Part shown: piece after piece, positions 58,496 through 64,000 of the stretch
How positions within the stretch are numbered: position 1 is the first letter of the stretch
How the letters are laid out: the number at the start of each line of letters is the position of its first letter
NCBI RefSeq assembly: GCF_028069655.1
Contig: NZ_JAMCOS010000001.1
Location: 774,001-838,000, forward strand
Source: Acidovorax sp. NCPPB 4044
GTDB taxonomy: Bacteria > Pseudomonadota > Gammaproteobacteria > Burkholderiales > Burkholderiaceae_C
Direction of reading: 5' to 3'
DNA length: 64,000 bases
Notes under the pieces: model-generated
What the model saw: the letters and a program-made list of their open reading frames with translations, nothing else
What the model was told of the DNA's origin: nothing
Database searches by the model: none
Position numbers and translations under genes: made by a program

Positions 58496-60298
58496 GGGTT
58501 CCCTCTCCTGTTTTTTTTGGCTTCCGCGCTATTTTGGGCGCTGTGGGGGGAGGACCATGCATTGACTGCTTTCGCATTGGCCCTCTTTAAACGAGGCAGG
58601 GAGCGTCTGAACCGCTTGCTAACATGGCCTAACCGACTGAACCCAAGAACAGCGGACTGTGGCGACTAGGCTCATTTCAGTCGAGATTGACTTCAATTTT
58701 TGTCAAGCGATTTAGCGCCTCTATGAGTGGTGTGGCAGTTTGTTTCTTTCGGGCATCTTTGATTAGACCCATGCCGGCAAGACGGATCGTGACGGCGGCC
58801 CTTGATACGCCGAACTGCATCATTAGTTGGGATGTCACGCTGTAATAGTTGTTGAGGTTGCACTCTTGGGAGTCAACGAACAATAGGCCGAATCCTTTGT
58901 TCTGGATGCCACGAATCTGAATTTGCTCGTAGAACGCCTTACTGACAAGCGCTCTAGGCATCAGCAAGCACGATGCGACGTAATTCGCCTGAACTTCCAT
59001 TCGTCTGAGCGCGGTGCCATCGTCCTGGAAGCCCTCAATGTTTTCGTTATCGGATTCATTGCGCCATTCCGCCTTCAAGTACTTGCCATGACCGAGCAGG
59101 AGATGGCCGATTTCATGCGCCAGTGTGAAGCGATTCCTTCCGGAACTAGATCCCGGTAGCTCGAACAACTCGATGACTAGCGGCTCAAAGGTTATGCGGG
59201 CTAACGGGTGGTTGAGCGACGAATCGAGTTCCGCTGTAGTGCGAATCAGCTTTAGGCCTTTGGCCGCAGGATGATGTGCGCACAGTTGCTCAAGATCAAC
59301 AGGTTCAATGTCGGCATTGGTTCCAATGGTCGTCAATGCTTCGTGGGCGATATTTTCTAGCTCCTCAAGCTTCAAGTAGGGCACCATGTCCGAACGCTTG
59401 GCACGCGAGCGTGGGAGCCTGTGCAAAGGGGCGTTCTTTGCAAGCCCGTGGAACACGAGATCTTCAAAGAAAGTGTTGAGAGAGTTGGTCGCACCGTGGG
59501 GAGAGTGCATGTACAACTCAAACACAGAGCTCCGATACTCGGGACGCGTGAGGCCCAAATAGGCTTCTAGGGCACTGCCAGCAGAATGGCCGGCAAAGCT
59601 GGCTGATGCAGATCGCTGCAGCTCCCACTTTAAGTCCTGACCGTCAAAGTAGCGCGCTACGCCCATCCCCTGCGATTTGCAGTAGTTCAGAGCGCTGGAT
59701 TGGAGCGCACTGTTGGAAACAAAGATCCCTTTGGTATTGGCCACACCCGCTTGTTCGACTTTGGCAAAAAACTCCTCCACGTCATCGACAGGGACGGTCT
59801 TTGCATAGTTTTTGCACTCTATGAGGATGAGCATCGAGTAGTTGGGGGCGCCTGGGAAGCTAATCTCGATTGAGATGTCGAAGATGATGTTCGCTTTACG
59901 CTTCTCGGAGTAGTACCCTTTGCGTCGGAAAATTCGGCAACAGTCTTTCCGGGCAAAGAAGCGATCAGTTTCGATCTGAGCTTCAAACAGATTAAAAACA
60001 GCGATTTCGAGCGCATCGCCTTTTTCTGTGGTGTTCACAGGCGTCAGTGGTGGTTGCGACGGGTTATTTTCATGGAAGTTAAAGCCGCGTTTTTCACAGT
60101 CGGTCGCGCCACTCCCCGGTTCTAACGACTGCGTGCCACCAAATTCCGCTGGGGAAATTCATGAGCGGCTGCTTTGGGCAGGCTGCTGCGTAAGTGTTTT
60201 CGCTAAACGTCGAGGAATAACTTAAAGCTGCATCTTGCTGCGGTGCCCGCCTCGCTGAACAAGCGGTAATTGCCCAAGGCTAACGTGTTGCATTGACC
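58496..60298. other. Low-GC islet containing the nuclease-peptidase gene
   Basis: Base composition drops from about 68% G+C to roughly 50% across this stretch, and codon use in the gene it carries is unlike that of its neighbours. No transposase, integrase, tRNA or clear direct repeat marks the edges. The 260 bp at 60039-60298 and the 181 bp at 58496-58676 have no convincing reading frame. A transferred segment is likely. Confidence 0.65.
58677..60038 (-). CDS. Mrr-like nuclease domain fused to ImmA/IrrE metallopeptidase
   Basis: This 453-residue protein has two enzyme-like domains. Residues 1-140 look like an Mrr-type PD-(D/E)XK nuclease: E11 early, D54 in FDISIEI, and E74-C75-K76 in LILIECKNY, then EQAGVANTKGIFVSNSALQS. 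Residues about 215-390 are an ImmA/IrrE zinc peptidase with H308-E309-I-G-H312 (LAHEIGHLLLGHG) and E348 in the RRMEVQANYVASCLLMPR helix. A C-terminal HTH-like tail (QFGVSRAAVTIRLAGMGLI) ends it. The GTG start at 60036-60038 has no clear ribosome site. It is AT-rich and solitary. A defence or antirepressor role is inference. Confidence 0.85.
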   Translation of the reverse strand: MNTTEKGDALEIAVFNLFEAQIETDRFFARKDCCRIFRRKGYYSEKRKANIIFDISIEISFPGAPNYSMLILIECKNYAKTVPVDDVEEFFAKVEQAGVANTKGIFVSNSALQSSALNYCKSQGMGVARYFDGQDLKWELQRSASASFAGHSAGSALEAYLGLTRPEYRSSVFELYMHSPHGATNSLNTFFEDLVFHGLAKNAPLHRLPRSRAKRSDMVPYLKLEELENIAHEALTTIGTNADIEPVDLEQLCAHHPAAKGLKLIRTTAELDSSLNHPLARITFEPLVIELFELPGSSSGRNRFTLAHEIGHLLLGHGKYLKAEWRNESDNENIEGFQDDGTALRRMEVQANYVASCLLMPRALVSKAFYEQIQIRGIQNKGFGLLFVDSQECNLNNYYSVTSQLMMQFGVSRAAVTIRLAGMGLIKDARKKQTATPLIEALNRLTKIEVNLD

Positions 60299-60706
60299 TC
60301 ACGGCTGCCCGTCAAAGCCTTCCACCTCCCCAGAAAACCCCACCCACGCTAGCCTCCGCTTCGCCCAAATCTCCCGCTTCGGCCCACCCAACCCATGCCG
60401 CTGCCGTATCGCCCCGATCCGCAGCGAATACGCCGCAGGCGCCTCTACCGCACACGCATACAACGGCGTTCCGCAGTGCCCGCAAAACGCCAGCAGCCGC
60501 TTCGCCCCGCTGGCCGCGGTCTTGACGTAGGTGCGCGGCGTTCCCTTCGTCAGCCGGAAGCCGTCCGCCGGCGCAGGAATGTTCGCGCGGAACGCGGAGC
60601 CCGAGTGGGTCTGGCAGTCGGTGCAGTGGCAGATGGTGATGCTGCCCGGCTGGACCTCGGCTTCATAGGCGATGGCGCCGCAATGGCATTGGCCGTCCAC
60701 TTTCAT
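60299..60706 (-). CDS. GFA-family (glutathione-dependent formaldehyde-activating-like) protein
   Basis: This 135-residue CENP-V/GFA-fold protein has the zinc Cys pattern GQCHCGAIAYEAEV, CHCTDCQTHSGSAF and FCGHCGTPLY (six or seven Cys). Most members are not formaldehyde enzymes and have unknown activity, so only the fold is certain. The start ATG 60704-60706 gives the family N terminus MKVDGQCHCG. It is high-GC again, marking the right edge of the low-GC islet. Confidence 0.9.
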   Translation of the reverse strand: MKVDGQCHCGAIAYEAEVQPGSITICHCTDCQTHSGSAFRANIPAPADGFRLTKGTPRTYVKTAASGAKRLLAFCGHCGTPLYACAVEAPAAYSLRIGAIRQRHGLGGPKREIWAKRRLAWVGFSGEVEGFDGQP

Positions 60707-60862
60707 GGGGTGTCTCTCCTCGGAGTGCAGGGTGCCTCCTTGCGGGCCATTCTGCGCCGGGATGTTGGGCGGCCCATGCCGGCCCAATCGTCTGCCTGAT
60801 TGCCTGGTTGCCTGTCACTCACGCCAACGCGTTCACGGGCCGGGGTCGCGATGGCGGGCTGC

Positions 60863-61348
60863 TCAGGGCTGGGGCGAGCGCGCCCGTTCGTTCACCCACT
60901 CCAGGCTATTGCCTTTCACACACCACGCCGGGTCGCGCACCCAATCGGTGAACCAGGCGCTGGGGCTGCCCTGCAATTCGGTGCAGACCGAATATCCCGC
61001 GCTCGGCATGTAGACGCGCTGGGCGATGGAGTTCACCGGCACCAGCGCCAGCGCGAACATGCCGGCCTGCGCCGAGAGGTGGAAGGCGCGCTCCAGTTTC
61101 GCTGCCGTGCCTTCGCTGCAAGGGACCGAGCACAGGGTGCCCCGCACGATGGACAGCAGGCAGGTGAAGGCGACGAAGGGCGCCACCTGCGCGGCGGGAG
61201 TGATGCGCACCGCGTCGGCATGCGACACCATGGCTTGCAGCGTGGGGATCAAGGCATGCGCCATCAGGACGATGCAGCCTGCGGCGATGGCCATGCACAG
61301 GGGCGTGCCCCAGACCATGGTCTTTCGGATGTGTTGGAGGTCGTTCAT
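60863..61348 (-). CDS. Hypothetical membrane protein
   Basis: This 161-residue protein has about three or four hydrophobic segments (PLCMAIAAGCIVLMAHALI, VAPFVAFTCLLSIVRGTLC, AQAGMFALALVPVN). The C-terminal soluble end is SAWFTDWVRDPAWCVKGNSLEW, with conserved-looking Trp and Cys. I do not recognise the family. It is a single minus-strand gene between the GFA gene and a gene-free region upstream of comEC. Confidence 0.65.
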   Translation of the reverse strand: MNDLQHIRKTMVWGTPLCMAIAAGCIVLMAHALIPTLQAMVSHADAVRITPAAQVAPFVAFTCLLSIVRGTLCSVPCSEGTAAKLERAFHLSAQAGMFALALVPVNSIAQRVYMPSAGYSVCTELQGSPSAWFTDWVRDPAWCVKGNSLEWVNERARSPQP

Positions 61349-61815
61349 CGAACGATGGCATCGGCCCGGTGCCTGCCCATGGATCGCGCCGGCGACGGGC
61401 CTCGCCCTCTGCTGAAAAACCTTGCTGCCAGTTCCGTGCCCATCCCCCACCTCCTGCCTGTTGATCGAATGGGCGCGAATGCTATCGGCGGATGTCTCGC
61501 GCGTCGCGCCGCGTTCTGCAACAAGGTGTGGTTTGCAACGTAGCATGCGCTGCACTTCCACCGGGGGGGCTTTGTATGCATGCACGCAAATCGCATTTCC
61601 GTGCCTGGAGGGGAGGGACCCTGAGGGCATGCAGTGCGGAGCGCGCTCGGAGAGGGTGGCCCGGGCGGGCCCGGGTCGGCAGGCGCTGCAGACGCGTGGG
61701 GCCGCAAGGCCCTGCGGGCCCGCAACGCTGTGGGGCAGCCCATGCAAAACGGCATGCCTTGCATGCCGATCCGCACCTTCTCCCGCAACGCGGCCCTGCC
61801 TAGCATCGTTGCCCC
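61349..61815. other. 467-bp gene-free region before comEC
   Basis: No frame here resembles a protein; the longest plus frame (61492-61803) is Arg-rich and arbitrary. The region holds GC-rich dyads, such as CGGCATG-CCTTG-CATGCCG near 61751 and CCCGGGCGGGCCCGGG near 61658. It must include the comEC promoter. Confidence 0.55.
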
Positions 61816-64000
61816 ATGCACTTGCCCAGTCCCGCCGACGCCCCTTCGCAAGTCCATGCCGATCCCCTCCCGCCGCTGTCCCGGCGTGCCCGCCCGTTGC
61901 CCTGGCTCTGGCCCGCGTTGCTGGTGGGCAGCATCGCCGGCGCGCTCCTGCAGCTCACGCAGCCGGCACTCTGGTCCCCACGCATCTATGCGGCCCTGCT
62001 GATCGCGGGCGTGGCCCTCGTCGTGGGCGCCCGGTACCTGGGCGCCGCGCCGCCCGTCGGGGCCATGCACCCGAGCCGGGCACCCCACGGGGTGCTGCGG
62101 TGGCTCGCTTTCGTGGCGGCCGCGCTGGCGTCTTTCGCGGTGTGCGGCTTGCGTGCCGAAGCGTTTGTGGCCGATGCGCTGGACCCGGCGCTCGAAGGCC
62201 GCGATCTGCGCATCACCGGCGTGGTGGTGGCGATGCCGCAATCCACCGATGCGGGGCTGCGCCTGCGGCTGGCGGTGGAGTCGGCGCGGCGGGAGGGGGG
62301 AGGGGCGCGAGGGCAGGGCAGGCGAGGCGATGCGCCGGCTGCGCCCCCCGATGGCGGCGGTGTCGAGCAGCCGACGGCGCGCGTGCCGCCGCTCATCGAC
62401 GTGGCCTGGTATGCCGCCACTGCGCCCTGGTTCGCGCAGGGCGGCCAGGGCGAGCCCACGGCGGCGGCTGCCTCTGCGGAAGCCCGCACGGCCTGGCTGG
62501 GCGACGCGGCGGCCGCCCCCTTGCCGGCCGTGCGCGCGGGCGAGCGCTGGTCATTCACGGTGCGCCTCAAGGCGCCGCACGGCCTGCGCAATCCGGGCGG
62601 TTTCGATGCGGAGCTGTGGCTGTGGGAGCAGGGCGTGCAGGCCACCGGCTACGTGCGGGCCGGCGCGCGCGATGCGCCGCCCGCGCTGCTGCAGGCCGCG
62701 CCCTGGTGGCGGCATCCGGTGGAGCAGGCGCGGCAGCGGGTGCGCGATGCGATCCTGGCGCGGCTGGCGCCCGAGGGGGTGGCGGGGCGCGGCGATCCCG
62801 AGGGCGCCGCGCGGCTGCGCACGGCGGGCGTGGTGGCGGCGCTGGTGACGGGCGACCAGCGCATGATCGACCGGGCCGATTGGGATGTGTTCCGCGCGAC
62901 CGGGGTGGCGCACCTGGTGAGCATTTCCGGGCTGCACATCACGCTGTTCGCCTGGGTCGCGGCCGGGGCGGTGGGGTGGCTGTGGCGGCGCTCTCCGCGC
63001 CTGTGCCTGGCGGTGCCGGCGCCTTCGGCGGCGCTGGCGGGCGGGGTGCTGCTGGCGGCGGCCTATGCGCTGTTCAGCGGCTGGGGCGTGCCCGCGCAGC
63101 GCACCGTGGGCATGCTGGCGGTGGTGGGGCTGCTGCGGCTGTCGGGCCGGCGGTGGCCGTGGCCCCAGGTGTGGCTGCTGGCCTGCGCGGCGGTGGTGGC
63201 GGCCGATCCGTGGGCGTTGCTGCAGGCCGGGTTCTGGCTCAGCTTCGTGGCGGTGGCGGTGCTGTTTGCTTCAAATTCGATAGCAAACTATTCAATGGAA
63301 TCGGCGGCATCCGGCCTGTTTGGCTTGAAGTCCCGGGCGTGGGCATTGCTGCGGGAGCAGTGGGTGGTCACGCTGGCGCTGACGCCGCTCACGCTGCTGC
63401 TGTTCGGGCAGGTGTCGGTGGTGGGGCTGGCGGCCAACCTGGTGGCGATTCCGTGGATGACGCTGGTGGTCACGCCGCTGGCGCTGCTGGGCGTGCTGTG
63501 GGCGCCGCTGTGGACGGCGGCCGCCGCGTGCCTGGCGCCCTTCGCGGCGCTGCTGCAATGGATGGCGGGCTGGGAGTGGGCCACGCTGGCGCTGCCGGCC
63601 GCGCCGCTCTGGGCGGGCGTGGCCGGGGTGGCGGGCGGCACGCTGCTGGTGGCGCGCTTGCCCTGGGGCCTGCGGCTGCAGGGCTTGCCGCTGCTGCTGC
63701 CCGTGCTCTGGTGGCAGCCGGTGCGCCCCGCGCCGGGGCAGTTCGAACTGCTGGCGCCCGACGTGGGCCAGGGCCAGGCCGTGCTGGTGCGCACGGCCGG
63801 CCACGCGCTGCTGTACGACGCCGGGCCGCGCTACGGCCCCGACAGCGATGCGGGCGACCGCGTGCTGGTGCCGCTGCTGCGGGCCCGTGGCGAGCGGCTG
63901 GACCGGCTGGTGCTGAGCCACCGCGACAGCGACCACACGGGCGGCGCGCAGGCGGTGCTGGCGGCGCACCCGGGCGCGCAGCTCTGGGGTTCGCTGGAGC
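61816..64000 (+). CDS. comEC: DNA internalisation protein ComEC/Rec2 (C-terminal part missing)
   Basis: ComEC forms the inner-membrane channel for transforming DNA. About 728 residues are present and the gene runs off the right edge. It has an N-terminal membrane segment (LPWLWPALLVGSIAGALLQ) and a DUF4131/OB-type domain with LRNPGGFDAELW (about 255-266). The competence domain begins AHLVSISGLHITLFAW near 366-381, with many helices. The start of the metallo-beta-lactamase-like domain, with SHRDSDHTGG, is near residue 700. A full-length copy of the dispersed repeat sits in a loop between helices (SNSIANYSMESAASGLFGLK). The start is ATG 61816. Confidence 0.93.
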   Translation, partial: MHLPSPADAPSQVHADPLPPLSRRARPLPWLWPALLVGSIAGALLQLTQPALWSPRIYAALLIAGVALVVGARYLGAAPPVGAMHPSRAPHGVLRWLAFVAAALASFAVCGLRAEAFVADALDPALEGRDLRITGVVVAMPQSTDAGLRLRLAVESARREGGGARGQGRRGDAPAAPPDGGGVEQPTARVPPLIDVAWYAATAPWFAQGGQGEPTAAAASAEARTAWLGDAAAAPLPAVRAGERWSFTVRLKAPHGLRNPGGFDAELWLWEQGVQATGYVRAGARDAPPALLQAAPWWRHPVEQARQRVRDAILARLAPEGVAGRGDPEGAARLRTAGVVAALVTGDQRMIDRADWDVFRATGVAHLVSISGLHITLFAWVAAGAVGWLWRRSPRLCLAVPAPSAALAGGVLLAAAYALFSGWGVPAQRTVGMLAVVGLLRLSGRRWPWPQVWLLACAAVVAADPWALLQAGFWLSFVAVAVLFASNSIANYSMESAASGLFGLKSRAWALLREQWVVTLALTPLTLLLFGQVSVVGLAANLVAIPWMTLVVTPLALLGVLWAPLWTAAAACLAPFAALLQWMAGWEWATLALPAAPLWAGVAGVAGGTLLVARLPWGLRLQGLPLLLPVLWWQPVRPAPGQFELLAPDVGQGQAVLVRTAGHALLYDAGPRYGPDSDAGDRVLVPLLRARGERLDRLVLSHRDSDHTGGAQAVLAAHPGAQLWGSLE
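63269..63330 (-). repeat. Dispersed repeat, full-length copy in comEC
   Basis: This 62-bp copy has outer inverted ends CTTCAA and TTGAAG, with an inner GATAGCAAACTATTCAATGG and the TCGGCGGCATCC core. It is the cleanest full-length copy in the window and is read in frame. Confidence 0.9.

Noticed and set aside
58385..58669. Small plus-strand frame at the left edge of the low-GC islet
   Set aside because: It overlaps the zinc-finger gene on the opposite strand and has no family resemblance.
61492..61803. 103-codon frame before comEC
   Set aside because: Arg/Gly/Cys composition, no ribosome site and no recognisable fold; better treated as non-coding.

Overview
The window is about 68% G+C on visual estimate, with dense, mostly housekeeping gene content and almost no mobile DNA. 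Gene content and order (pyrG-kdsA-DUF1330-eno-ftsB, parE-parC, dapA-bamC, tandem EAL/HDOD proteins, orphan Bug/TctC receptors, IPTL-CTERM-like surface protein) point to a betaproteobacterium of the Comamonadaceae, most like Acidovorax/Paracidovorax (avenae-citrulli group). The genus call is recognition from memory, not a database match. I see no tRNA, rRNA, CRISPR array, transposase or phage.

Layout. 1-9.7 kb: end of an ABC exporter (FtsX-like permease, ATPase), miaA, an NmrA-like oxidoreductase divergent from an HxlR regulator, a lipoprotein hydrolase, a secreted glycerophosphodiesterase, an outer-membrane-like protein, mutL and a DedA protein. 9.7-16 kb: a second hydrolase, a glycine-zipper lipoprotein, a cupin, amiC, tsaE divergent from queG, and an AEC transporter. 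16-22.4 kb: an accessory metabolic block with a LysR regulator divergent from a PyrB-like carbamoyltransferase, a TauE/SafE transporter and two Bug receptors flanking xerD. 22.4-27.7 kb: tandem degenerate EAL-HDOD signalling proteins, a DUF455 protein, a gamma carbonic anhydrase and Hsp33. 27.7-36.6 kb: a Cys-cluster protein, ftsB-eno-(membrane protein)-DUF1330-kdsA-pyrG, then coaBC, dut and a glycine-zipper lipoprotein. 36.6-46.8 kb: FKBP prolyl isomerase, JmjC-type oxygenase, a Pro/Ala-rich lipoprotein, dapA-bamC-metallohydrolase, a methyltransferase, an NHL-repeat surface protein and an MFS transporter. 46.8-56.3 kb: parE, lytic transglycosylase, parC and two chemoreceptors. 56.3-64 kb: RidA, cupin, DUF4124, a membrane zinc-finger protein, a low-GC islet carrying an Mrr-like nuclease fused to an ImmA/IrrE peptidase, a GFA protein, a membrane protein and the start of comEC.

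Three things deserve most attention. (1) A roughly 62-bp palindromic repeat occurs at least eight times, and most copies lie inside reading frames (miaA, mutL, comEC, a transglycosylase signal peptide, the queG stop codon), so it behaves like a protein-tolerated insertion element. (2) A low-GC gene at 58.7-60.0 kb fuses a PD-(D/E)XK nuclease domain to an HEXXH peptidase. It sits beside a membrane zinc-finger protein that looks like a nuclease-deleted Mrr homologue, making this a candidate single-gene or two-gene defence module. (3) A 112-bp nested palindrome lies between the two ABC exporter genes at 193-304.
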